A program made the position numbers and the translations under genes. The notes below the pieces were generated by a model, which did not search any database, was not told the DNA's origin, and worked only from the letters and a program-made list of their open reading frames with translations. This document shows positions 8,797 through 18,477 of a stretch of 64,000 bases of DNA, piece by piece; positions within the stretch are counted from its first letter, which is position 1, and every line of letters begins with the position of its first letter. This stretch comes from Jeotgalibacillus terrae (GTDB lineage: Bacteria > Bacillota > Bacilli > Bacillales > Jeotgalibacillaceae), in contig NZ_JAFBDK010000018.1 in the NCBI RefSeq assembly GCF_016908195.1, forward strand, positions 1-64,000, in the 5' to 3' direction.

Positions 8797-9143
8797 TTTT
8801 ACCCTCATTTCGAAAATGACATTCATTCTTCATTGTACGACGGGTCACCCATTAATTGCAAGGGGATATCGGAAAACAAATCATAAAAATTCTACTTTTT
8901 CAAGTGAAATTTGGTCAAAATCAGAAATTTCTTTTTAATGCAGGGGATCCTGCTACAATGGAGGGAACTTAGCTGTGGTGGGTGGATTACCGCAACGGCA
9001 AGGCCTCTCACTACAGCAAAACCGGGTGTATCCTGCAGCTGCGGGGCAAAACACGGCAACCATCAGCCAAAACACAACAGCTGCAGCACCATATAATGCA
9101 ACAGCCGTCTTTAACAGTGCTAATCTAAAAAGGAGATGATTAC
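8797..9143 (+). other. 347-base gap before glycerate kinase; possible leader
   Basis: The first part (to about 8940) is AT-rich with no clear element. TACAAT at 8953-8958 could be a -10 box, but no good -35 lies at the right distance. The GC-richer 8975-9139 stretch holds a candidate small reading frame described separately. No riboswitch or repeat recognised. Confidence 0.4.
8975..9139 (+). CDS. Candidate 54-codon small reading frame
   Basis: It opens with GTG GTG, 9 bases after GGAGGG (8960-8965), and runs 54 codons to TGA at 9137-9139. That stop overlaps the ribosome binding site of the glycerate kinase gene, so translational coupling would be possible. The peptide is rich in Gln, Asn, Ala and Thr (for example QNTATISQNTTAAAPYNATA) with a basic LKRR end, and is not recognised. 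Two other frames across this stretch are also open, so the region may simply be stop-poor. Treated as a weak candidate. Confidence 0.25.
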   Translation: MVGGLPQRQGLSLQQNRVYPAAAGQNTATISQNTTAAAPYNATAVFNSANLKRR

Positions 9144-10253
9144 ATGAAAATTGTACTTGCACCGGATTCATTCAAAGGAAGCCTGAGTGCTGCTGAAGCT
9201 GCGCTTGCAATGAAAGAAGGAATTCAATCCGTCATACCTGAAGCTGAATGCATCATGATTCCAATGGCTGATGGCGGTGAAGGCATGCTTGAGCCATTCA
9301 CATTTAAAAAAGGGCTGACTCCTGCTGAACTGACTGTCACAAATACATACGGAAAGTCCAAGCAAGCCTTTATTTGTCTGGACAAAGACACGGCTTATAT
9401 TGAATCTGCTCAGGCTGTCGGGCTCACAGATTTTGTTCCTGACGAATTGATGCCAATCCACTCCACTTCCTACGGTGTTGGTGAAATGATCCGTTATGCA
9501 TTAGATCAGGGTTGCAAAAAAGTATTGATCGGGCTGGGTGGCAGCGCTGTAAATGATGGCGGAGCCGGACTGCTTGAAGCCCTGGGTGCAGCCTACACTT
9601 ATACAGAAAACATCAGCGGACCTGTTACACTCGGCAAACTTCAGGCAATCCAAAGGGTTGATCTCACCACCCTTGATCCCAGGCTGAGAGACATTGAACT
9701 GATGATTGCTTCTGATGTAAACAATCCTTTAACCGGTTCAGAAGGTGCCACAGCGATTTTCGGTCCTCAAAAAGGTGTACGCCCTGAAGATGTCCCATTG
9801 TATGACAGGTGGATTGAACAATTCGCTGCCCTGACTGCTGCTGAAATGATCTCAGCACCAGGCGCAGGTGCTGCAGGCGGTATGGGATTTGCCCTATTAG
9901 CTGCAGGCGGCACGTTCGCACAGGGAGCCAGAATCATCGGTGAAGAAATGGGACTGCAACAGGCGATCAGTGAAGCTGACCTCGTTATGACAGGTGAAGG
10001 GAGAAGCGATGAGCAGACAATGTACGGGAAGGTTGCACATTATGTCGCTCAGCAGGCGGACCTTTATCATAAACCTGTTATTCTCCTGTCAGGCAGTCTT
10101 GACCATGAGACCGATGAGCTCCTGAATCTGTTTACTGCGAGCTTTTCAGTGATGCACAGTCCGTGTACGCTGGACTATGCACTCAAAAACGCAAAAATAC
10201 TGACAGCTAAAAGGGCTGCAGAAATCACAAAGCTTATACAGCTTCAGCTGTGA
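9144..10253 (+). CDS. glxK: Glycerate kinase
   Basis: Phosphorylates D-glycerate with ATP (2- or 3-phosphoglycerate product depending on subfamily), feeding glycolysis. The 369-residue protein has the family opening MKIVLAPDSFKGSLSA, the MADGGEGM motif, GLGGSAVNDGGAG and the late TGEGRSDEQT segment that coordinates nucleotide and metal. The length is typical. AAGGAGATGA is an excellent ribosome binding site. No other glyoxylate or glycerate genes lie alongside, and a separate monooxygenase gene follows. Confidence 0.92.
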   Translation: MKIVLAPDSFKGSLSAAEAALAMKEGIQSVIPEAECIMIPMADGGEGMLEPFTFKKGLTPAELTVTNTYGKSKQAFICLDKDTAYIESAQAVGLTDFVPDELMPIHSTSYGVGEMIRYALDQGCKKVLIGLGGSAVNDGGAGLLEALGAAYTYTENISGPVTLGKLQAIQRVDLTTLDPRLRDIELMIASDVNNPLTGSEGATAIFGPQKGVRPEDVPLYDRWIEQFAALTAAEMISAPGAGAAGGMGFALLAAGGTFAQGARIIGEEMGLQQAISEADLVMTGEGRSDEQTMYGKVAHYVAQQADLYHKPVILLSGSLDHETDELLNLFTASFSVMHSPCTLDYALKNAKILTAKRAAEITKLIQLQL

Positions 10254-10325
10254 ATAAGCATACCTGATGCATCCTCCCCCGCTTGCTGGCATAATTGAAT
10301 CATTAATGTCAAGGAGGATTCGGTT

Positions 10326-11315
10326 ATGAAGCTTGGGATATTAGATCAGGTGCCAATGCCCGCAGGTGCTGATCCGACTGAGGTGCTGAATCACACCGTT
10401 GCACTGGCTCAGTTCGCTGAAAATGCCGGATATCAGAGGTACTGGCTCGCTGAACATCACAATACAAATGGCCTGTTAAGCGCAGCCCCTGAAATCCTGA
10501 TGACACGAATTGCATCAGCTACTGATTCAATAAAAGTAGGATCAGGCGGTGTGCTGCTCCCTCAATACAGCCCCTTAAAAGTAGCTGAAACATTCAAAAC
10601 AATGGAGGCGTTATTCCCTGGACGGGTCGACTTAGGCGTCGGCAGATCTCCCGGTGGTACGGAGCGGACGCGTGCTGCACTGACAGACAGCCGCGAAAGT
10701 ATGATGAATGCATTCCCCCGTCATCTGGATGAACTGTATGGTTTTATGCATAATGAGCTGCCTAAGCAGCATGAATACAGAATGGTTAAGGTGACGCCCA
10801 GAACCGGCAGCGTGCCGCCTGTCTGGATACTCGGGCTCTCACCGAGGAGCGCAAAGCTTGCAGCAGAGCGCGGAATGGGTCTGACATTCGGCCATTTTAT
10901 CAATCCTGATAAATGGGAGGAGACGCTTCGTGTCTACCGTGAACATTTCAGACCCGGTCAGTTTGATCAGCCCACTGTAAATGTTTGTATTTTCGTTGTC
11001 TGCGCAAAAACACAGGAAGAAGCAGAACGGCTGGCACTGTCGCAGGATATGTGGCTGCTTGGTATTGAAAAGGGGGATTCTCAGGTTCATTCACCTGAAG
11101 TACTGAAAAAGCGCGGCGTGTCTTCAGCTGAACTTGAGAAGATTCGAAATAACCGCAGAAGAATGATCATCGGAACGCCAGAAAAGATAAAAACTGAACT
11201 TGAAAAACTCAGTAAACGATATCAGACAGACGATTTTCTGCTGATTACGAACATTTATGATCCTGAGGATAAAAAATATTCCTATGAGTTAATTGCCCGG
11301 GAAATGTTTAATTGA
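10326..11315 (+). CDS. LLM-class flavin-dependent oxidoreductase (MsnO8-like)
   Basis: Bacterial-luciferase-fold monooxygenase, 329 residues, expected to use reduced FMN from a partner reductase. The motifs RYWLAEHHNT (about 39-48), VGSGGVLLPQYSPLKVAE and GRVDLGVGRSPGG match the MsnO8/luciferase-like subfamily. The substrate is unknown. AAGGAGGATTCGGTT precedes the ATG, 72 bases after glycerate kinase. It could be read from the same transcript, though no terminator or promoter between them settles this. Confidence 0.88.
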   Translation: MKLGILDQVPMPAGADPTEVLNHTVALAQFAENAGYQRYWLAEHHNTNGLLSAAPEILMTRIASATDSIKVGSGGVLLPQYSPLKVAETFKTMEALFPGRVDLGVGRSPGGTERTRAALTDSRESMMNAFPRHLDELYGFMHNELPKQHEYRMVKVTPRTGSVPPVWILGLSPRSAKLAAERGMGLTFGHFINPDKWEETLRVYREHFRPGQFDQPTVNVCIFVVCAKTQEEAERLALSQDMWLLGIEKGDSQVHSPEVLKKRGVSSAELEKIRNNRRRMIIGTPEKIKTELEKLSKRYQTDDFLLITNIYDPEDKKYSYELIAREMFN

Positions 11316-11398
11316 TTTCCTCCATAAAATGTAATGAATGTGCTGTAGGAAAACATCTGATAAGCATCGCGATATCACTGCTTCACATTAAGCTCATC

Positions 11399-11437
11399 AA
11401 AAAACGCTGACCCGCTCCCAAGCCGGTCAGCGTTTTT
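11399..11437. terminator. Strong intrinsic terminator
   Basis: AAAAAACGCTGACC / GGTCAGCGTTTTTT is a perfect inverted repeat with an 11-base loop, 84 bases after the monooxygenase stop. Confidence 0.92.
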
Positions 11438-11456
11438 TAAATTTGCATTTTCAGAT

Positions 11457-11485
11457 TTGACATATTTTTGTTTACCCCCTAAACT
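11457..11485 (+). promoter_or_regulatory. Promoter of the marR-MMPL operon
   Basis: TTGACA (11457-11462), 17 bases, TAAACT (11480-11485). The -10 box is inside the left arm of the operator palindrome. Confidence 0.8.
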
Positions 11486-11516
11486 AAAATACATAATAGT
11501 TTAGGGGGTAAACAAA
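11467..11516 (+). promoter_or_regulatory. MarR operator: 18-bp perfect inverted repeat
   Basis: TTTGTTTACCCCCTAAAC (11467-11484) and GTTTAGGGGGTAAACAAA (11499-11516) are perfect inverse copies 14 bases apart. They cover the -10 box, the probable transcription start and the ribosome binding site (GGGGGT) of the marR gene. Autorepression is the obvious reading. In the RNA it would also form a hairpin hiding the ribosome binding site. Confidence 0.85.
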
Positions 11517-11517
11517 T

Positions 11518-11988
11518 TTGGATAAAAGGCTGATTGAAGCTGTTGAATTATTTGAAGACGTCATGGTATTCGGAACTGAGCGGGTGTTAAAGAATGTGAC
11601 AGCAGAGGTCTGGCAGGAATATTCAAGAGAACAGCTGCAGGTACTTAAAATTCTGTATAAAAATGGACCGCTGGCTGCCGGTACGCTGGCTGAACTTCAA
11701 CATGTTCATAAAAGTGCAATTTCAGGACGGTTAAAAAAGCTTGAAGAAAAGAAGCTGGTTGAAATTGTAAAGTCACCGGACGATCAGCGCTCAAAATTAA
11801 TCAAACTGACAGATCACGGTACAAAGGTTGTAAAAAAGTCTGACCAGGCGGTATATGACTATATCGAAACGCTGTTTGCAGATCAGGTAAATGATCAGGA
11901 ATTAGAACAGTTTGTCACGATGTTCAAAAAGATCAGAGCAATTCTAAAACTGGAGGGTCCAAAACATGAAGCAGATACTGAAATTTAA
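11518..11988 (+). CDS. MarR family transcriptional regulator
   Basis: The 156-residue winged-helix regulator probably represses its own operon with the downstream efflux pump. The wHTH occupies roughly residues 45-110, with recognition-helix sequence VHKSAISGRLKKLEEKKLV and the wing SPDDQRSKLIKLT; dimerisation helices flank it. The start is TTG at 11518, directly after the operator arm and set by the GGGGGT ribosome binding site. Its last 23 bases overlap the MMPL gene. The inducing ligand is unknown. Confidence 0.9.
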   Translation: MDKRLIEAVELFEDVMVFGTERVLKNVTAEVWQEYSREQLQVLKILYKNGPLAAGTLAELQHVHKSAISGRLKKLEEKKLVEIVKSPDDQRSKLIKLTDHGTKVVKKSDQAVYDYIETLFADQVNDQELEQFVTMFKKIRAILKLEGPKHEADTEI

Positions 11989-14611
11989 ATGGCCAATCAC
12001 AATTGGCATGATTATACTGACAGCGGCACTTTTTCTCATCGCACCTAACCTGACCCAACAGGCTGAGGAAGCCGGGACGTTCCAACTCCCCGAAAATGCA
12101 CCTTCCCAACGCGCTGCAGATATATTGAATGATGCCGGTGCAGGAGAAGAAACGATCTCTCTCGTTTATCAGCTTGACAGCGAAGCCGGACAGGCTGTGC
12201 GCGATGACATTTCTGAAGCTGCACAAAAAATAGAAGAGATTGGCGATCCTGTCTCTTCTGTATTAGACCCTTTTGACAGCCCGGAGCTTGAAGAACAGCT
12301 TGTGTCTGAAGATGGTAAGACGATTCTGGTACCTGTCACCGTAGATGGCAGTCAGGAAGAGATTATAACACTTTCTGAAAACATCAAATCCACTGTGATT
12401 GATGATAACCAGGACGTTTTCATTACCGGAGAATCCATTATTAATAACGATGTAAATAAAAGTGCACAGGATGGCTTAAAACGGACGGAGATTATAACAG
12501 TTGTCTTGATATTCGGGTTACTGCTTGCGGTCTTCCGTTCGATTGTGACACCTTTTATTCCTCTTGTTGCAGTTGGGATTTCTTACTTATTGAGCCAGTC
12601 AGTTGTTGCCTTTTTCATCGACTGGTTTAACTTTCCTGTTTCCAATTATACACAGATCTTTCTCGTGGCAATTCTTTTTGGAATTGGTACAGATTACTGC
12701 ATTTTATTATTAAGCAGATATAAAGAAGAGCTTGGAGCCGGACACCCTGTCACTGACTCCATCATAAACACTTATAAAACTGCCGGCCGTACTTTATATA
12801 TCAGCGGACTTGCAGTATTTGTCGGCTTTTTTGCAATTGGATTTGCAGACTTTCCGATCTTCAAGTCTGCCGTAGCCGTTGCTGTCGGAATTGCTGTGCT
12901 GCTGCTTGTCTTGAGTACAATTGTGCCATTCTTCATGGCGCTTTTAAAAGAGAAGTTATTCTGGCCATCGAAAAAGTCAGCTTCCCATAGTGACAGCAGA
13001 CTCTGGTTACTGATGAGCAAATTATCTGTCTCACGCCCATTAACATCAATGCTTGTCGTTGCTGTGATTACAGTTCCGCTGTTATTCACTTATGATGATG
13101 CATTGTCTTTTAACACAGTCGATGAGATTGGAGACGATTATGAGTCTGTTCAGGGTCTGAGAGCGATTGAAGAGGGATTTGGTCAGGGGGATTCACTTCC
13201 TGTCACTGTTATCCTTTCAGATGAAGAATCTCTTGTATCAGAAAACATTGTTCCTTATATTGAGAAAATCAGTCAGGAACTTGAAAATACCGAAGGCGTG
13301 GATTCAGTCCGGGCCATCACACGTCCAACAGGCAGTCCTCTTGAAGACTTATATGCTGATACACAGCTTGGACTGATATCCGATGGTCTGAATGAAGCGG
13401 TGACCGGATTGAATGAAGTTCAGGGTGGGCTGTCAGAAGTGACAAGCGGACTCGACAATATTGTCAGTCAAATACCTGACTCATCATCTGCGTCAGGTAT
13501 TGGTGAAGCTGCAGCAGGAATTTCTGAGATCAACACGCAGTTAGGACAGGTAACACAAGGACTTCAGCAAAGCGGTAATATCCAGCAGGCTGCAGGACAG
13601 CTGAATGCACTCAGTCAGGGCCTAACTGAAATTGAGCAGGGGCTGAGCGGGGCTGCAGGACAAATAGAATCTGCTTCAGGTCAGACGGCTGGACTCAGAG
13701 ACGGGCTGACTCAGCTCTCAGAAGGTGTAAGCTCTTCTAATGAGGGGTTAACGCAAATTTCTGAGGGATTGACTTCAGCAGCGGATCAGCTTGCACAAAT
13801 GAGTGATAGTGAAACGATTAGAGACACTGGCGTCTTTATTCCTGAAGGAACGCTGGAGAATGAAGATTTTAATCAGGTGATTGAACGCTACGCATTCGAT
13901 GAAAATAGAGGCATGAAAATTGAAGTGATTCTGTCAGATGATCCATATTCTCCTGCTGCCATTGAAACGGTAGAGCGGATTGAAGAAACTGTACAGAGAA
14001 CGATCACTGATACACCTCTTGAACAATCTGAACTTGCCATCAGCGGCGTATCAAGCATCAATCGTGACCTGAATAATATTTCAACAAGTGATTTCTCTCA
14101 AACTGTCACAATTATGCTAATCAGTCTGTTTGTAATCCTAGCAATTATCTTCCGTTCAGTCATTATGCCACTTTATATGATCGGCTCACTGCTGCTCACA
14201 TACTTTACAAGTGTAGCAATTGCTGAGCTCATTTTCGTCAATGGCTTTGGTTATGACGGAATCTCATGGGCAGTCCCGTTCTTTGGATTTGTGATGCTCG
14301 TCGCACTTGGGGTGGATTACTCAATCTTCCTGCTCGATCGCTTCAGAGAAGAAACGGCTCAATACTCAGTCAGCGAGGCTTTGAAGGTCTCCATGGCTAA
14401 AATGGGTACTGTGATTATTACGGCTGCAATTATTCTCGCAGGTACATTCGGTGCGATGATCCCATCAGGTGTGCTCAGCCTGGTTCAGATCGCAACAATT
14501 GTGATTACAGGGCTGCTGCTATATGGTCTGATTATTTTGCCACTGCTTATTCCAGCCGTTACCGTTTCATTTGGTAAGGGAATCTGGTGGCCATTTAAGA
14601 CGAAGCATTAA
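11966..14611 (+). CDS. MMPL/RND-family efflux transporter
   Basis: The 881-residue membrane protein is built as two RND-like halves. Each half has a large external domain, a block of transmembrane helices and a GxxxDY motif (GIGTDYCILLLSRY near 238 and LGVDYSIFLLDRF near 780). A central external segment (about 475-620) is a run of LxxGLxxL-type heptads, likely an extended helical hairpin as in YhgE-type proteins. Drug or lipid export driven by proton-motive force is expected from the family. The ATG follows GGAGGG, and the gene overlaps marR by 23 bases, which indicates coupled expression and control. Confidence 0.88.
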   Translation: MKQILKFKWPITIGMIILTAALFLIAPNLTQQAEEAGTFQLPENAPSQRAADILNDAGAGEETISLVYQLDSEAGQAVRDDISEAAQKIEEIGDPVSSVLDPFDSPELEEQLVSEDGKTILVPVTVDGSQEEIITLSENIKSTVIDDNQDVFITGESIINNDVNKSAQDGLKRTEIITVVLIFGLLLAVFRSIVTPFIPLVAVGISYLLSQSVVAFFIDWFNFPVSNYTQIFLVAILFGIGTDYCILLLSRYKEELGAGHPVTDSIINTYKTAGRTLYISGLAVFVGFFAIGFADFPIFKSAVAVAVGIAVLLLVLSTIVPFFMALLKEKLFWPSKKSASHSDSRLWLLMSKLSVSRPLTSMLVVAVITVPLLFTYDDALSFNTVDEIGDDYESVQGLRAIEEGFGQGDSLPVTVILSDEESLVSENIVPYIEKISQELENTEGVDSVRAITRPTGSPLEDLYADTQLGLISDGLNEAVTGLNEVQGGLSEVTSGLDNIVSQIPDSSSASGIGEAAAGISEINTQLGQVTQGLQQSGNIQQAAGQLNALSQGLTEIEQGLSGAAGQIESASGQTAGLRDGLTQLSEGVSSSNEGLTQISEGLTSAADQLAQMSDSETIRDTGVFIPEGTLENEDFNQVIERYAFDENRGMKIEVILSDDPYSPAAIETVERIEETVQRTITDTPLEQSELAISGVSSINRDLNNISTSDFSQTVTIMLISLFVILAIIFRSVIMPLYMIGSLLLTYFTSVAIAELIFVNGFGYDGISWAVPFFGFVMLVALGVDYSIFLLDRFREETAQYSVSEALKVSMAKMGTVIITAAIILAGTFGAMIPSGVLSLVQIATIVITGLLLYGLIILPLLIPAVTVSFGKGIWWPFKTKH

Positions 14612-14745
14612 AAATGGGGTTTGTTACAAGCAGTTTTTGGTTTGAGTAAGCGGGTGTGTTTTGCCTTGACTGACGGTTGTGTCCGGTAAGGTAATGCGTG
14701 AAATCTGCCCGAAAAATTCACCCGTCTCTTCAGAATTCAATATAA

Positions 14746-14784
14746 AAAAGTCCTGATGAAGATTCGCTTCATCAGGACTTTTCT
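14746..14784. terminator. Bidirectional intrinsic terminator
   Basis: AAAAGTCCTGATGAAG / CTTCATCAGGACTTTT is a perfect 16-bp stem with a 5-base loop between convergent genes. Confidence 0.93.
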
Positions 14785-14802
14785 ATTTAATATGATTAAT
14801 AC

Positions 14803-17800
14803 TTATGAAGCTTTCTTACCATGTCCTTTACCCTTACCTTTACCAGGCTTTTCATCTTCAAGCTCAATTTCATTGCCTTCAGAATCATAAAGCTCTACTC
14901 CAGCATGCTTTGCTGAGCCGCGAAGCTCAAGCTTTTGAATGTTTTCTGCTCCATAGATCGCTTCGACATTCTTATGCTGTACAATGACTTTCTTTACTTC
15001 ATTTCCTTCAAAGTCGTAAGCTGCGCCTGCTTCTTTTGCGTGAAGCGTAACTTCAAGGTCTTCAAGTCCTTCTCCTTCAAAGCTCACGTTTGAACCGCGA
15101 ACCATGATCTTATCAGCCTTGATTCCTTTCTCAGCTACAATGTGTACATCATCTTCAAAAATGTTTACTTTTTTCTGCTTATAATCAGCAAGTTTAATCA
15201 CTTTCTTTTCAGGCTGTGGCTCTTCCACGTCTGCTTCAAAGCTGATTTGTGCTAAAAGCGGATCGTGGTCAGATGCACGTCCGTGTACTTCCATGAAATC
15301 AGAATTGATATGCACAATATCAAATACCGTACGCTCTGCAAGGTTGTTACTCACAAGAATGTGGTCAAGTACCTGCGCGTTTCCTTCATAGTTGTACGTA
15401 TAGCGATCTTCTTTTTCCACTCCGTCAATCAGATTCGTCAGCTCTTCACCTTTTAACGCTTCAAGTGGTGCTGAGAATTCGAAATCGTTCATATCACCAG
15501 CTACAACAATGTTTGCATCAGGTGTCTGTGCCTGCACATCCTGAACAAAGTCATTGATAATGTCGGCAAGCTCGATACGTTCAGCTTCACTGCCAAGGAA
15601 TGGCGGCTGGTTCTGACCGAATAGCGGCTGGTCTCCACCTTTAGAGTTCAGATGCGTACCGACTACGATGACTTCCTCACCGTTGAATTCAAATTCAGCA
15701 ACAACCGGTTTACGTGTATTCGGGAATTCAGATGGTGCAATACGTCCAGGGTTCAGCGTCAATTCGCCGTCCACTACGTCGATTGCATCATTGGCTCCAC
15801 CCTGTTCTCCTTCAGTCAGCTGAACGCGCTCAGGGTTATAAAGGAAACCATTACGGATGTTTCCGCCAGGCTGCCCGCCGTCCTGTTTGTCTTCAGGAAC
15901 CACTTCAGTATAAGCATATTCAGGACCGCCAAGTGCGATGATCTCATCAATCAGACGCTGCGCACTTCCCTCACCTGAAACAGTTCCATCATCAGTTGGA
16001 CCATTTGTATCCTGTACTTCTGTCAGTGCAATAATATCAGGTGATCCAAGGTCATTTATAAATGAATCTGCAATACGCTGTGCTTTTTCATCACTCGTAT
16101 TTGACGTGTTAGCTGAGAAGTTCTCAATGTTATAAGAAGCAATCGTCAGCTCGTCTTCTTTGTATTCAATGGCTGATGTTTCAGGCTGAAGCCCGCCATC
16201 TGTGAATACAGGCAGCTGACCTTCACCTGCAAGTACTTTATATTTACCAAAGCCATAGCTCATTACACCAATTGCTGATGTTGAAAGCTCATCCCCTGTT
16301 TTTACAACAAAGTCTTCATCATCTACATCAATAAATACGCGCTCAGGATTAAAGTCATCAGGCTTTACAATCGCTCCGCCAGCCTGCGTGTATACTTCGT
16401 CACCCTTATTTGGAATTACTGCAACTTCGCCATACTTCTGAGGGCCGCTTGCCGTTCCGCCGGCTACCTCAACGCGCATACCTTCAATGCTTTCGTAAAA
16501 ATCAATGCCGTCTTCTTCAGGGTCGAACTGTGCAAAGTTATCGTTATCAATCACTTCTGTCGGTACTTCAATACCATTTTCGCCGCCAATCACGACTGGG
16601 GCAGGAAGTTCAAGTCCTTCAGCAAGTTCATTAATATTTGTTGATTCGATCTGTGTGACAGGAAGGTCATTGTCAAAACGGTCTCCGTACCCTTCAACAT
16701 AATACTCAAGCACTGTACCACTTACTTCTACGTGGTCACCTTCAGTAAGACCGTGGCTTCTCTGGTATACCAGAATACCTTCTGACGTGCGTGAATCTTC
16801 ATCCGGCGTCAGTGACTGCATGTAAAAGCTGCTGCTATTTACTACGTATGTGACAACGCCTTCCACGTTAGGAACAGAAAGTCCTTCATAAGGAGAGAAG
16901 TGCTCTGCTGCCTGGATATCGTGAATCTCAATATCATCTGTCTGAATCACATAACTGAATTCAGCTACATCACTTGCTGTCATGCCATCTTTTACAGCTA
17001 CAGCTTTAAGGTTGGTGTTTTCAGTAATTGTTACGCCGCCTTCATAAAGCGTGCTGTCTTCAGTCGGTACAGAGCCATCTGTTGTGTAATAAATTGATGC
17101 ACCTTCAGTTTCTGTTGAAAGCGTAATTGTACCGCCTTCTTCTACAAATCCGCCTGCAGGATCAGCTTTCACAGGGCGAACCTGATTTGTATCAAAAATA
17201 ATATCGTCTGCTGAACGAGGAACGATCTGGTATGTGCCGTTGAATTCTCCAACAACACCATTTACTACTTCATACGTACGGCCAGTCTGAATATCCATTT
17301 CTGTTGCCGGACGAATCACAATCTCGTTGCCGAATTCATCAGTACCATAGTAATTACCGCTGCCTGATGAAGCGATATTCACATTTGCAACAGATACAAG
17401 TGTTCCTTCAAGTGCTTCACCTAATCCTGTCTCAGGAATCGGCTGTGGTGCAGGTGCTTCTTCCTGTCCTGTTATAACCACGCCTTCAGCTTCAGCTGCG
17501 ATCTGTGCAAGCCCATTGTAATCCTGAAGTTCGCCATAGACAGAAATGATATCGCCAGGCGCTGCATCTGCTGCGGTTCTGACAACAATACCAGTACCTG
17601 CATTCTGGATGTAAATGTTGTTTGCGCCACCCTGATTAAAAACAGCGCTTACTGTACCAGTTGTCGAAACAATTGAACCAACTTCCTGATTTCTTACATT
17701 TGCAATACTGTCTTCTGTTACGATTGAGTATTCATACGTTCTGACGTCACTGTCATCAAGGCCGTCAGCCGTTGCATACACGTCAAACGTTGTATCTTCT

Positions 17801-18477
17801 GTTAAGGTAAATGGAGCCGTATATGCCTCGTAAGCTCCCCCATTTTGAGCAACAAAGATCTCAGCGTCAGCCGTTGAAGTTGAGAATGTAACCTCTGTTC
17901 CTTCAGCTACCTGCCCTGCAGGAACGCTTGACTGGACTGCTGATACTTTTGTCGGGTCTTCGTAGGAAGTCCATGTGATGTTGTCGACAGTCAGCTGTCT
18001 TTCAGATCCCACCTTTTTTAATACAAGTGTGAATGGGCCCTCAACATCAATATCATCATAGTTGAACGTTACTGCATCTCCACCAATGGCTACATCATCC
18101 GTTGTACCAATCAGCTCATCATTGATATATACTTCAAATTGACGGACACCTTCTGAGGTGAAATCAGCCTTTGTCTGAAATGATAGAGATGAAATCCCCC
18201 CATCAATTTCTGTAGAAGTCAGTGTACTCCCCGAGTCACGGAACATCATTCCCTTCCCCTCAATCGAAGTCGATGCTCTTCCGCCAGTGTAATCCCATGT
18301 CACACCATTATTCCCTTCGAACGAACCATCAAGATACGATGTTCCTCCCTGAGTCCAGTTATCAAACGTCTCTGTAAAGCTTTCTGCCGCTTTTGACACA
18401 GATGCAAATGGTGTCAGCAGGCTTAAAACCATGACTAAAGCTACAAAAACCGAAAAATGCTTCTTGTAAGGCTGCAT
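14803..18477 (-). CDS. Large secreted multidomain nuclease (YhcR/NucH-like)
   Basis: Probable extracellular DNA/RNA-degrading enzyme of 1224 residues. A signal peptide (cleavage likely after SVSKA, about residue 30) is followed by a jelly-roll-like domain. Two chitobiase-C-type Ig-like segments (near 185-255 and 435-515) alternate with OB-fold YhcR-type domains (near 255-345 and 520-720). An endonuclease/exonuclease/phosphatase domain spans roughly 770-1080. Its signature residues are visible in ASYNIENF, THLNSKGG, AGDMNDFE and ASDHDPL. A C-terminal beta domain ends in a GKGKGKGHGKKAS tail rather than a sortase signal. AGGAGGTAATACGT precedes the ATG. It is monocistronic; phosphate or nucleotide scavenging or biofilm DNA turnover are plausible roles. 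Confidence 0.88.
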   Translation of the reverse strand: MQPYKKHFSVFVALVMVLSLLTPFASVSKAAESFTETFDNWTQGGTSYLDGSFEGNNGVTWDYTGGRASTSIEGKGMMFRDSGSTLTSTEIDGGISSLSFQTKADFTSEGVRQFEVYINDELIGTTDDVAIGGDAVTFNYDDIDVEGPFTLVLKKVGSERQLTVDNITWTSYEDPTKVSAVQSSVPAGQVAEGTEVTFSTSTADAEIFVAQNGGAYEAYTAPFTLTEDTTFDVYATADGLDDSDVRTYEYSIVTEDSIANVRNQEVGSIVSTTGTVSAVFNQGGANNIYIQNAGTGIVVRTAADAAPGDIISVYGELQDYNGLAQIAAEAEGVVITGQEEAPAPQPIPETGLGEALEGTLVSVANVNIASSGSGNYYGTDEFGNEIVIRPATEMDIQTGRTYEVVNGVVGEFNGTYQIVPRSADDIIFDTNQVRPVKADPAGGFVEEGGTITLSTETEGASIYYTTDGSVPTEDSTLYEGGVTITENTNLKAVAVKDGMTASDVAEFSYVIQTDDIEIHDIQAAEHFSPYEGLSVPNVEGVVTYVVNSSSFYMQSLTPDEDSRTSEGILVYQRSHGLTEGDHVEVSGTVLEYYVEGYGDRFDNDLPVTQIESTNINELAEGLELPAPVVIGGENGIEVPTEVIDNDNFAQFDPEEDGIDFYESIEGMRVEVAGGTASGPQKYGEVAVIPNKGDEVYTQAGGAIVKPDDFNPERVFIDVDDEDFVVKTGDELSTSAIGVMSYGFGKYKVLAGEGQLPVFTDGGLQPETSAIEYKEDELTIASYNIENFSANTSNTSDEKAQRIADSFINDLGSPDIIALTEVQDTNGPTDDGTVSGEGSAQRLIDEIIALGGPEYAYTEVVPEDKQDGGQPGGNIRNGFLYNPERVQLTEGEQGGANDAIDVVDGELTLNPGRIAPSEFPNTRKPVVAEFEFNGEEVIVVGTHLNSKGGDQPLFGQNQPPFLGSEAERIELADIINDFVQDVQAQTPDANIVVAGDMNDFEFSAPLEALKGEELTNLIDGVEKEDRYTYNYEGNAQVLDHILVSNNLAERTVFDIVHINSDFMEVHGRASDHDPLLAQISFEADVEEPQPEKKVIKLADYKQKKVNIFEDDVHIVAEKGIKADKIMVRGSNVSFEGEGLEDLEVTLHAKEAGAAYDFEGNEVKKVIVQHKNVEAIYGAENIQKLELRGSAKHAGVELYDSEGNEIELEDEKPGKGKGKGHGKKAS

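Noticed and set aside
8911-9171. Two further open frames (one per strand) over the glycerate kinase leader
   Set aside because: Neither has a ribosome binding site. They share the same stop-poor stretch as the candidate 54-codon frame; the minus-strand one overlaps the kinase start.
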